In this document: positions 8,633-16,200 of the stretch, piece by piece
How positions within the stretch are numbered: the stretch's first letter is position 1
Layout: every line of letters begins with the position of its first letter
Assembly (NCBI GenBank): GCA_903875215.1
Contig: CAIQVH010000038.1
Coordinates: 1-64,000 of the forward strand
Length of the DNA stretch: 64,000 bases
DNA from: an uncultured Anaerolineae bacterium
GTDB taxonomy: Bacteria; Chloroflexota; Anaerolineae; Anaerolineales; Villigracilaceae
Direction: 5' to 3'
Made by a program: the position numbers and the translations under genes
The notes under the pieces: model-generated
What the model saw: the letters and a program-made list of their open reading frames with translations, nothing else
Databases searched by the model: none
Told to the model about the DNA's origin: nothing

Positions 8633-9607
8633 TCAGATTGGGATTTGTTCACCGCTGTGGGCGGTGTTATAACCTGTCAGTGTGTTGAGCTCGCGGCGGA
8701 AGGAGGCGGTTTGCAGATGATCGAGCAGCGGCCCAACCAGTTTGGCTCTTTCCTCCGGGATGATCAAGTCGTAGCGTTCTTCAAATAAGGGAATAAAATC
8801 CAGCTGATATTCCCGCGCCGCGGCCTGGATACCGATCGTGACGTCGGCTGCGCCTGTGTGGACGGTTTTGGCTGATGCGCTGTGGGTGTGGACAAAATGC
8901 TCGTAGCCTCGGATCAAGCTGCCGGGGAGGCGAATCCGGCTGAGTTCTTTGTCGAGCCAGAGTCGTGTCCCGGAGCCGGGATTCCGGTTGATGAAGGTTA
9001 TGTTTTCGCGGGTCAAGTCTTCCAGTGTTTTGATGCCTTTGGGATTGCCCGGCGCGAGAATTAATCCTTGTGTTCGATATGCCAGTGTGACCATCGAAAC
9101 GGGGCGATCGGGGAACAGGTGACGCACAAAGGGGGTGTTGTATTCGCCACTCGTGTCGAGCAGGTGCGCCCCGGCGATGTGGCACAAGCCCTGGCGCAGG
9201 TTGACCAGGCCATCGAGCGAGCCGACCGGCAGGGAGAGTACGGTGATATGCCGGGCGAGTTGGCTGGCGATATGTTCCAGGGCGGTATCGTGACTGCCGG
9301 AGAAGATGATGACGGGTTTGTCGCTCTGGGGCAGGATGAGTTCCTGTAAAAGCAAGGCCGAGGCCCTGGCGCGATAGAATTTTTCGGTGACGCCGTTTGT
9401 TATCTTAATTTCGCTGATTTCAATCAGGCCGGCGGATTCGAGCATTTTGATGTGATGCCGCACCCAGGCCGGGGATTCTCCCAGAACGGCGCCAAGCTGG
9501 GTGAGCGTGGCTGCGGATCCCATCAGCATCCGCAGGATGGTCATGCGATGCGAATCGGCCAATATTTTGATCTGATCAAAGGCATGCAGAGCTTGTATTT
9601 TTTCCAT
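8633..9607 (-). CDS. One-component regulator: ArsR/MarR-type HTH fused to PBP-like sensor domain
   Basis: A 324-residue protein. Residues about 10-75 form a winged helix (ILADSHRMTILRML, then a recognition helix around SPAWVRHHIKMLES). Residues about 95-310 resemble a periplasmic-binding-protein-like domain (the PF12727-type, with NRNPGSGTRLWLD). Regulators of this build sense small anions or cofactors in the cytoplasm. As the first gene of the tungstate operon, it most likely controls tup genes in response to tungstate or molybdate. The divergent gap 9608-9750 would hold its operator, but I could not define a convincing palindrome there. Confidence 0.75.
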   Translation of the reverse strand: MEKIQALHAFDQIKILADSHRMTILRMLMGSAATLTQLGAVLGESPAWVRHHIKMLESAGLIEISEIKITNGVTEKFYRARASALLLQELILPQSDKPVIIFSGSHDTALEHIASQLARHITVLSLPVGSLDGLVNLRQGLCHIAGAHLLDTSGEYNTPFVRHLFPDRPVSMVTLAYRTQGLILAPGNPKGIKTLEDLTRENITFINRNPGSGTRLWLDKELSRIRLPGSLIRGYEHFVHTHSASAKTVHTGAADVTIGIQAAAREYQLDFIPLFEERYDLIIPEERAKLVGPLLDHLQTASFRRELNTLTGYNTAHSGEQIPI

Positions 9608-9750
9608 TTTTCGCCGAAAAGGAAAAACTTAATGGATTTTTAGTGTAGCATGGAGGTGGGATGCGAGTCAAGATGCACCCGCAAATTTTTCTTTTCCAGC
9701 ACATCGGGATGAAATTTGACAATACTTACCCCCCATGATAAAAGTTTGGG

Positions 9751-10179
9751 GTGATTTGCCTTGAATGTGGCGCGCCAGAAATGAGCTGCCAAACCCATTT
9801 CGATGAGTTCCTCGTGCTCGAATTCAGCGATCCCGGCTACGGCGCAGTCCACCACCTGACGGTGGCTGCCTACCTGCTGCAGCACTCCAGCCAGCTGACA
9901 AGGGAAGGCTGGCTGTATGAACGTGATCTGTTAAGAGCCTTCATCATCGAAAACAAGCCGCCCTCCTTAATCCGCAAACAGAACCGTGACAAAGTTGACA
10001 GCGGCAAACGCGATTTCAAGATCAAATCCAAAACCGGCCAGCCCGTCATCGCCAAAACAACCTGGGCGAAAACGATTTGTGATGTCCGCGCCGAAAACGC
10101 CGAAACCTACTGCGCGGATGTGACCGAATGGGCCAAATCCGCGTTTGGTGAAAGTGAAAAAATCGTAATTGACGGGTAG
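9751..10179 (+). CDS. DUF5946-like protein
   Basis: A 142-residue cytosolic protein with a GTG start (MICLECG...). A Cys pair near the start (C-x2-C), then Cys13 and His16, and later His residues (AVHHLTVAAY) could bind a metal. The pattern 'ECG...C..F...L..E......H..T..AY.LQH' fits the small DUF5946 family of unknown role. It faces away from the tungstate regulator and opens an accessory stretch rich in toxin-antitoxin genes. No ribosome site is obvious, so the start is less certain than the frame. Confidence 0.6.
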   Translation: MICLECGAPEMSCQTHFDEFLVLEFSDPGYGAVHHLTVAAYLLQHSSQLTREGWLYERDLLRAFIIENKPPSLIRKQNRDKVDSGKRDFKIKSKTGQPVIAKTTWAKTICDVRAENAETYCADVTEWAKSAFGESEKIVIDG

Positions 10180-10287
10180 GGGCGACCCTTCAAAGCCATC
10201 CCGCATCCTGTTATGCCAGACTTCCTTGCCAGACAGTTTAATTTTTACGCCCGGACGGGCACCCTGCGGGTATGATATCGCCCCTAC
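10176..10287. repeat. Palindromic repeat, GTAGGGGCGACCC family, split arms
   Basis: GTAGGGGCGACCC at 10176-10188 faces TCGCCCCTAC at 10278-10287 in inverted orientation, enclosing about 90 bp with no coding potential. The right arm runs into the broken toxin copy. The same core recurs at 11062, 21118 and 61691. Confidence 0.55.
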
Positions 10288-10382
10288 TTGCTATAATGAT
10301 ACCTGGCCTGCAAAAAGTCGATGCGCTCATCGCGCACAAGATAAACAATCTGGTGTTCTTGCGTCAACCGCCGCGACCAGCA
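10284..10382 (-). pseudogene. Truncated YoeB-type toxin remnant
   Basis: Bases 10281-10382 align without gaps to 11071-11172, the downstream flank and C-terminal third of the intact yoeB gene. They encode the tail (RRLTQEH..IVYLVR, then RYHYSK stop) with a few substitutions. The upstream two thirds, including the start, are absent. It is a dead partial copy, probably left by recombination between repeats, since both copies share the CGCCCCTACTTG flank. Confidence 0.75.
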
Positions 10383-10427
10383 ACGAAGCCTTGACTCTTA
10401 GTGATAGAATCGAATAAAGAGGTGACT

Positions 10428-10658
10428 ATGGAACGAATTATTGTTAATCCAAACATCCATTTTGGCAAACCAGTCATCAAGGGCACACGAATCACCGTCC
10501 AGAACGTGCTGGAGTTGATTAACGAAGGTTTGACCTTTGAACAAATCATCCGTGATTATTATCCCGATTTGAAAATCCAGGATATTCACGCCTGCCTGCA
10601 ATATGCCATCGCGCTGGTGGCGGCAGAAGATATTCACATTTCATCGGTAGCGGCATGA
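10428..10658 (+). CDS. DUF433 antitoxin
   Basis: A 76-residue protein starting at the Met of MERIIVNPNIHFG; the ribosome site AAAGAGGTGA sits about 8 bp upstream and decides this start over the Met at 10401. The DUF433 pattern is clear: 'NPxIxxGKPxIKGTRITVxxVLELI' followed by 'I..YP.L...DI.ACL.YA'. Members act as DNA-binding antitoxins paired with PIN-like DUF5615 toxins, and the next gene is exactly that, overlapping in an ATGA. The complex probably represses its own promoter. Confidence 0.85.
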   Translation: MERIIVNPNIHFGKPVIKGTRITVQNVLELINEGLTFEQIIRDYYPDLKIQDIHACLQYAIALVAAEDIHISSVAA

Positions 10659-11011
10659 AGTTTTTGCTCGACCAGGATGTGTACGCCGTGACCGTTCGTT
10701 TTTTACGGGAAAGCGGGCATGATGTTGTGACGGCATCTGAATTGAACCTGTCTCGCGCCAAAGATGCCGAATTGCTCAAAACCGCGGCAAAAGAAAACCG
10801 AATTTTTATCACCCGCGATCGGGATTATGGCAATCTCGTCTTTGTGCATGGCGCAGGAAGTGGTGTGATTTATCTCCGTATGTTGCCATCCAGTATGGTG
10901 GATGTCCATGCCGAACTAAAAAAGGTGCTGGAAACCTATCGCGAAACGGATCTGGCAACGTCATTTGTGGTGGTTGAGCAAAAGCGCCATCGCATCCGGC
11001 GCATAGAATAA
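10655..11011 (+). CDS. DUF5615 PIN-like toxin
   Basis: A 118-residue protein with the DUF5615/Mut7-C-like pattern: an N-terminal MKFLLDQDV (acidic pair), a central 'A..E.RIFITRDRDYGNLVF' with the second acidic cluster, and a C-terminal strand. These residues form a PIN-type nuclease site that would cut RNA. It is translationally coupled to the DUF433 antitoxin through a 4-bp overlap. The pair is a common mobile toxin-antitoxin module. It converges on yoeB, with a hairpin between them. Confidence 0.85.
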   Translation: MKFLLDQDVYAVTVRFLRESGHDVVTASELNLSRAKDAELLKTAAKENRIFITRDRDYGNLVFVHGAGSGVIYLRMLPSSMVDVHAELKKVLETYRETDLATSFVVVEQKRHRIRRIE

Positions 11012-11017
11012 ACAACC

Positions 11018-11043
11018 AGCCCGTTTTCACTCGAAAACGGGCT
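11018..11043. terminator. Bidirectional terminator hairpin
   Basis: AGCCCGTTTT at 11018-11027 pairs with AAAACGGGCT at 11034-11043 around a 6-base loop, between the convergent DUF5615 and yoeB genes. The A/T pairs at the loop end and the ATTT tail support weak termination in both directions. Confidence 0.6.
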
Positions 11044-11061
11044 GAAATTTAGAATGGCGGC

Positions 11062-11077
11062 GTAGGGTCGCCCCTAC
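11062..11077. repeat. Short GTAGGG(T)CGCCCCTAC palindrome
   Basis: GTAGGGTCGCCCCTAC overlaps the last codons of yoeB. It is a compact member of the GGGGCGACCC repeat family found four times in this window. Confidence 0.5.
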
Positions 11078-11343
11078 TTGCTATAATGATAGCGGGCCTG
11101 TAAAAAATCGATGCGTTCCTCGCGCACAAGATAAACAATGCGATGCTCCTGCGTCAACCGCCGCGACCAGCAGCCCGGAGCGATGTATTTGAGCGGTTCA
11201 GGCTTGCCAATCCCATCGAATGGATCGCGCAGGATGGCGTCAATCAGTTCAAAAACACGTATCGCCAGCTTACGGTCGGTTTCCACCCAGTAGCGCAAAT
11301 CCTCGATAAACTCCGGCTGGAAAACCGCCTCACGCTTTTTCAT
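11074..11343 (-). CDS. yoeB: Txe/YoeB family toxin (mRNA interferase)
   Basis: An 89-residue RelE-fold ribosome-dependent mRNA endonuclease. The C-terminal half has the YoeB pattern 'G.PEPLKYIAPGCWSRRLTQEHRIVYLV' and ends ARYHYSK; the His-Tyr pair near the end is the catalytic signature of YoeB. Length is normal. It overlaps the antitoxin gene by 14 bp in the usual antitoxin-first order. A truncated copy lies at 10284-10382. Confidence 0.9.
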   Translation of the reverse strand: MKKREAVFQPEFIEDLRYWVETDRKLAIRVFELIDAILRDPFDGIGKPEPLKYIAPGCWSRRLTQEHRIVYLVREERIDFLQARYHYSK

Positions 11344-11617
11344 CCAGCCCCACTTGACGGCGTAAATCTTCTGGACTTTGGGATTGTCCCTCGTTTTTCA
11401 ACGCCCGCCCCAGCGCCGAGAGCAGCCTTTCGGCATTTTCCGGCGAGCGCAGCAGGTAGGCGCTCTCGGTCAGGCTGGCGAGTTCATCGGCAGAAATCAT
11501 GGCAACATCCTCGCCGCCGCGCCGGTGAATGATAACAACCTCGCGGTCTTGCGTTACCCGGTCAAGCAGGCTGGCAAGCTGCTCACGGGCGCTGGAGTAG
11601 GTGAATTCAATGGTCAT
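11330..11617 (-). CDS. yefM: YefM/Phd family antitoxin
   Basis: A 95-residue antitoxin starting at the Met of MTIEFTYSSAREQLASLLDRV. AAAGGAG just upstream supports this start over the Met at 11671. The N-terminal Phd/YefM fold binds DNA and dimerises, and the acidic, flexible tail (ending GLDEKA) wraps the toxin. It precedes yoeB in a bicistron. Two TGTACA operator cores lie 15-33 bp upstream of the start, fitting autorepression. Confidence 0.9.
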   Translation of the reverse strand: MTIEFTYSSAREQLASLLDRVTQDREVVIIHRRGGEDVAMISADELASLTESAYLLRSPENAERLLSALGRALKNEGQSQSPEDLRRQVGLDEKA

Positions 11618-11631
11618 AAAGGCTCCTTTTC

Positions 11632-11650
11632 TGTACAGGAATACTGTACA
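11632..11650 (-). promoter_or_regulatory. Candidate YefM operator: two TGTACA cores
   Basis: TGTACA occurs at 11632-11637 and 11645-11650, spaced 13 bp centre to centre, within the promoter region of yefM. From recall of the E. coli system, YefM binds adjacent palindromes with the same TGTACA core about one helical turn apart, so the match in sequence and spacing is notable. Confidence 0.65.
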
Positions 11651-11714
11651 ATAAAAGAGAGAAAATGTCAAGAAACGGTCTCATCCCATCGATCAACAAG
11701 AAAGTTAAGACTTC

Positions 11715-12515
11715 ATGTTCGATTACCAATTAATCTTTAAAAATATTGAATTAACGCTGATTTCCGAAGGTTCCAAAAACCTTCCTTTAGAAAAAATTCG
11801 CGAAAATCTGGAGCCTTTCAAGCACTTTGAAGGCAGGGTATTAGCAGATAGCGAATATTTTCGTATTCTTGTCGAAGTGATTTTTTATTCTGGCTTTCGC
11901 GCAGCGACAGTTACTGCAAAACTTGTAACAATTCATGCACATTTTCCAGATTATGCAACAGTAGCGAAATATAGTGATGACGACATCAGGCGTGTTCTTT
12001 CTGATGATGCGATGATAAAGAATCATATCAAGATAAATGCTTGCGTAAGAAACGCCCAAATCTTTCAGGGAATAATTCGACAACATGGTTCATTTCAGAA
12101 ATATATTGATGGATTTCTGCCCACGGTGTCTTTCGAAAACTTGATGCTTTTGAAAGAAGAACTCGAATATCTTTTTGAGGGCTTGGGCAGAATTACCACT
12201 TATCATTTCCTGACAGAAATCGGTCTGCCTGTTCTCAAGCCCGATAGAGTGATAAGCCGAATATTCAAGAGACTGGCGTTAATTGAAAACGAAGAACAGT
12301 TGTTAAAAACGGTGATTCAGGGCAGAAAATTTGCAGAATCAACTGGATATCCGATTCGATATATCGATATTGTTTTGGTAGCATATGGTCAGGTTCAATC
12401 AGTAGAGTTTGGAATTGAACGTGGTATATGCTTGGAAGCAAAACCATCTTGCTCAATCTGCAAAGTATCGGAGTTTTGCAAGTTTTATTCTCGAAATTTA
12501 CAAACCATCTTATGA
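11715..12515 (+). CDS. HhH-GPD DNA glycosylase with C-terminal Cys cluster
   Basis: A 266-residue base-excision repair protein. Residues about 45-150 resemble helix-hairpin-helix glycosylases. The HhH is around FEGLGRITTYHFLTEIGLPV, followed by KPDRVISR with the family Asp. The end carries four Cys in a C-x6-C-x2-C-x5-C arrangement (residues about 242-258), like the iron-sulfur loop of the endonuclease III/MutY group. The exact lesion is unclear. The gene is strikingly AT-rich compared with its neighbours, with many A/T third positions, so it was probably acquired recently together with the nearby toxin-antitoxin modules. Confidence 0.75.
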   Translation: MFDYQLIFKNIELTLISEGSKNLPLEKIRENLEPFKHFEGRVLADSEYFRILVEVIFYSGFRAATVTAKLVTIHAHFPDYATVAKYSDDDIRRVLSDDAMIKNHIKINACVRNAQIFQGIIRQHGSFQKYIDGFLPTVSFENLMLLKEELEYLFEGLGRITTYHFLTEIGLPVLKPDRVISRIFKRLALIENEEQLLKTVIQGRKFAESTGYPIRYIDIVLVAYGQVQSVEFGIERGICLEAKPSCSICKVSEFCKFYSRNLQTIL

Positions 12516-12532
12516 AATTTATAGCTATCGAT

Positions 12533-12605
12533 TTAGTAGTAACCCTTAATGACCCATCGCACCTACCCCAACCGCCGCTACCTCGACACCCTCGAAAAGA
12601 AAATC
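12533..12605 (+). pseudogene. Duplicated 5' fragment of metH
   Basis: About 70 bp match the ribosome-binding region and first codons of metH (13266-13337). They cover the AGGAG region, the ATG and the codons for TxRTYxNRRYLD..EKK, with roughly 85% identity. The frame then breaks and runs to a stop. The AGGAG is mutated to AGTAG. The fragment sits 660 bp upstream of the true start, and the orphan gene 12639-13283 lies between the two copies, which therefore form direct repeats around it. Confidence 0.75.
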
Positions 12606-12638
12606 CGTTGTTCCTGAACAACGCCCACAGGATATGAA

Positions 12639-13283
12639 ATGGCTAAAAAAGCCGAAAGCATTTTGATTAAACTTGCCATTTTCATCCTTTTCTGCGCGGT
12701 TGGCATCGCAATCGGCTTCGCGGCGGCTGGATATTGGACAAATCTGAACCATTCGGGCGCGTTCGTCAAGTGGCAACTGCTGGATAGCCCGCTAAAATTC
12801 AAGCACCTGGTGGCTACCAGCGCCAGCGAAATTTGGGCTTACGCCGAAGACGGGTCCTTCTACATGTACAAATCCGATTTTTGCAACGACACCCCCGGAA
12901 AAACTTGCGGCCAATGGTTGGAACTGGACCCGGAAAGCGAATTCGGCCCCGAAATGAAAAAGCTGATCCGTTCTGGCTGCGAGGCCGTTTACGATTATTA
13001 TTCGGTTGAATCCAGGTACCCGCCCCAACCGGAAGCCAGCCCGACTGAATGTGCCATTACGCAAACGAATGATCCGTTTTTTGGCACAACAACACTAACT
13101 TATTATGTCCTGCTGGATAACGGCAAAGTCTGGATGTGGAAACACAAACCAGATATCGAAAAAGAAATCATCTTATCTTTATTCATAAACTTGAGTGGAT
13201 TGATTCTTGGAATTATCGTTTGGTTTATTTTCCGCCAGAAATTCGCGCATTTCATCGATAAACATTTAGGAGTAACCCAATGA
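12639..13283 (+). CDS. Hypothetical two-helix membrane protein
   Basis: A 214-residue protein I do not recognise. A first membrane helix spans about residues 8-32 and a second about residues 175-197, with an extracytoplasmic domain of about 140 residues between. That domain contains four or five Cys (for example CNDTPGKTCG and a lone CEAVYDYY), which could form disulfides. The C-terminal residues LGVTQ are encoded by the metH ribosome-binding region, and its stop overlaps the metH start (ATGA). The natural C-terminus may therefore have been replaced when this segment landed here. It is flanked by direct repeats of the metH 5' end. Confidence 0.5.
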   Translation: MAKKAESILIKLAIFILFCAVGIAIGFAAAGYWTNLNHSGAFVKWQLLDSPLKFKHLVATSASEIWAYAEDGSFYMYKSDFCNDTPGKTCGQWLELDPESEFGPEMKKLIRSGCEAVYDYYSVESRYPPQPEASPTECAITQTNDPFFGTTTLTYYVLLDNGKVWMWKHKPDIEKEIILSLFINLSGLILGIIVWFIFRQKFAHFIDKHLGVTQ

Positions 13284-16200
13284 CCCCTCGCACCTACACC
13301 AACCGCCGCTACCTCGATGCCATCGAAAAGAAAGTCCTCGTTTTCGATGGCGCGATGGGCACCAGCCTGCAAAACCAGCATCTCACCGCCGAGCATTTTG
13401 GCGGCGAAAAATACAACGGATGCAACGACTTCCTCGTCATCTCGTATCCCGAAGCCGTTGAAAAAGTCCACCGCTCGTTTATGGAAGTCGGCGTGGATGT
13501 GCTGGAGACGGATACATTCCGCTCCAACCGCCTGACGCTGGGCGAATACGGCCTGGGCGAGCGCACCAACGAAATCAACGTGGCCGCCGCATCCCTCGCC
13601 CGCCGCGTAGCGGATGAATTCGCCGCCAAGACTGGTCAGGCGCGCTTTGTGGCGGGCTCCATCGGCCCCTCCGGCAAACTCCCCTCCGCCGATGATCCCG
13701 AACTCTCGAACATGCAATTCGACGAACTGGCCGACATTTTCCGCGAGCAGGCCGTCGGCTTGATTCAGGGCGGGGTGGATGTGATTCTCATCGAGACATC
13801 GCAGGACATTCTCGAAGTCAAGGCTGCCATCCACGGCGTAACCAAAGCCTTCGCCAAGACCGGCGTCTGGCTGCCGATTCAGGCCCAGGTCACGCTCGAC
13901 ACCAGCGGGCGCATGCTGCTTGGCACCGATGCAGACGCCACCATCGCCATCCTCGAAGATTTGCCGATTGATGTCATCGGCCTGAACTGCTCCACCGGCC
14001 CGGAGCACATGCGCGAGCCCATCCGCATCCTTGGCGAAGGCACGCGCCTGCCGGTTTCGTGCATCCCCAACGCCGGGCTGCCGCTCAATGTCGATGGTCA
14101 GGCCGTCTACCCGCTGGAGCCGGAGCCGTTTTCAGCGGCGCTGGTCGAATTTGTCACCAAAAATAACATTTCCGTGGTCGGCGGCTGCTGTGGAACAACC
14201 CCCGCCCACCTCGAACTTCTTGTCAACAAACTACGCAACACGCAACACCCCCCTCGCCCCGACTCCGGCCTTCCACGCCTCGCATCGGGCATCAAGGCGA
14301 TGAACATGCAGCAAGACCCCGCGCCCTTCCTGATTGGCGAGCGCTGCAACGCCCAGGGCAGCCGCGCTTTCAAACGCCTGCTGCTGGCCGAAGATTGGGA
14401 CTCCGTCCTGACCGTGGCGCGCGACCAGGTCGATAACGGCGCGCACGGGCTGGATATTTCGGTGGCGGTCACCGAGCGCGGCGACGAGCCGTTCCTGATG
14501 CGGCAGGTGGTGCGCAAGCTGGTCACGGCGGGCATCGACCTGCCGCTGGTCATCGACACGACCGAAGTGGACGTGCTGGAAGTGGCGCTCAAAACCGCGC
14601 CGGGGCGCTGTCTCATCAACTCGACCCATTTCGAGTCGGGCCGCGCCAAAGCCGACAAGATTTTCGCGCTGGCGAAGGAGCACAACGCCGCCGTCATCAT
14701 CCTGACCATCGACGAAGCAGGCATGGCCAAGACCCGCGAGCGCAAGCTGGAAGTGGCCCAGCGCATCTACGATGTGGCGGTCAACGAGCACGGTCTGGCC
14801 CCATCTGCGCTGGTGTTCGACGACCTGACCTTCACCCTCGCCACCGGCGACCCGGAATTTTCCGCGTCTGCGATTGAAACCATCGAAGGCATCCGGCTGA
14901 TTAAGCAATCCCTGCCCGGTGTGCTGACCTCGCTGGGCGTCTCGAACCTGTCCTTTGGTCTCTCGGCCAACGCCCGCCCGACCCTGAACTCGGTCATGCT
15001 CTACCACTGCGTCAAAGCCGGGCTGGATATGGCCATCGTCAACCCCGCGCACATCAAACCCTACAGTGAAATCCCCGCCGACGAAAAAGAACTGGCCGAA
15101 GACCTGATTTTCAACCGCCGCCCCGATGCGCTCCAGCGCTATATCGAGCACTTTGAAGGCAAAACCGAAAATACCAGCAGCGCCAAAGCCGACCCCACCG
15201 AAGGCATGACCGTCGCCCAGCGCCTGCACTTCCGCATCCTGGCGCGCTACAAAGATGGCATCGAAGCGGATGTGGATGAAGCAATAAGCTCCCTCACCCC
15301 TAACCCCTCTCCCGAAGGGAGAGGGGAACTGCTCCCTTCCCCCACCGGGGGAAGGGTTGGGGATGAGGGCGAACCTCGCCATTACAATCCCCGTCTCCCT
15401 GAAGAACTCAAAGAACGCATTCGCGGCCTTCGCAAAAATGCCACCGATGCCGAATCTTTCCTCTGGCACATCCTCCGCAACCGCGCCTTCCACGACGCCA
15501 AATTCCGCCGACAGCATCCTGTCGCTGGCTATATCCTCGATTTTTATTGCCACGAAGCCAAATTCGCCATCGAACTGGACGGCAGCCAGCACAACGAAGA
15601 TGAACAGGTCAAATATGATGAAGAACGCACCCAAATTCTGCGCGAACAGCACGGAATTCAGGTTATTCGTTTTTGGAATAGCGACCTGCTCAACAAAACC
15701 GAGGAAGTTCTCAATACGCTCTGGGAGATTCTCGACGAGCGCCTCGCTCCCTCATCCCCGGCCCTTCCCCCGCAGGGGGAAGGGAGCAATCCCCATCTCC
15801 CCCCGGGAGAGGGGTTAGGGGTGAGGGCGCGTTCCCAACACGAAGCCGCCGTCCACGTCCTCAACACCGTCCTGCTCCCCGCCATGAAAGAAGTCGGCGA
15901 CAAATTTGGCGCGGGCGAACTCATCCTGCCTTTCGTGCTCCAATCCGCCGAAGTGATGAAAAAAGCCGTCGCCCACCTCGAAACCTACCTTGAGAAGGTC
16001 GAAGGCGTCACCAAGGGCACCGTCGTGCTCGCCACCGTCTACGGCGACGTGCACGACATCGGCAAAAACCTGGTCAAAACCATCCTCGTCAACAACGGCT
16101 ACACCGTCATCGACCTCGGCAAACAGACCCCCGCCGAAACCATCATCAGCAAAGCCGTAGAAGTCAACGCCACTGCCATCGGCCTTTCCGCCCTGCTCGT

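Larger units (their letters stand above)
15291..15827 (+). mobile_element. 537-bp palindrome-flanked element carrying a DUF559 nuclease domain, in frame inside metH
   Basis: Two inverted 79-bp arms (15291-15369 and 15749-15827, nine mismatches; the outer 24 bp are identical) flank a 379-bp core. The total is exactly 179 codons with no stop. The core encodes a DUF559 domain (MetH residues about 706-818), related to Vsr-like PD-(D/E)XK nucleases. It shows ESFLW (Glu725), KFRRQHPV, ILDFYC (Asp754), IELDGSQH (Glu765, Asp767, His771) and VIRFWN. All the family's acidic/His positions are present, so the nuclease fold looks intact. The arms themselves encode LTPNPSPEGRGE-like peptide on both sides. 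No target-site duplication is visible. A solo arm lies in elp3 at 59309. Confidence 0.85.

Noticed and set aside
12516-13280. Cobalamin or SAM riboswitch upstream of metH
   Set aside because: The space is filled by a metH fragment and a protein gene; no conserved riboswitch core was recognised.
14231-15652. Long open frame (473 codons) on the strand opposite metH
   Set aside because: It mirrors conserved MetH domains and has no recognisable family; GC-rich coding DNA often leaves the antisense frame open.
15291-15827. Intein inside MetH
   Set aside because: The insert lacks the splicing blocks: no Cys/Ser-started block A, no His-Asn end followed by Cys/Ser/Thr, and no Hint-type motifs. The nuclease is DUF559-like, not a LAGLIDADG or HNH homing type, so it probably stays in the protein.
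15270-15840. Target-site duplication around the metH element
   Set aside because: I compared the bases next to both arms and found no convincing direct repeat, unlike the clear 8-bp repeat in the EamA gene.
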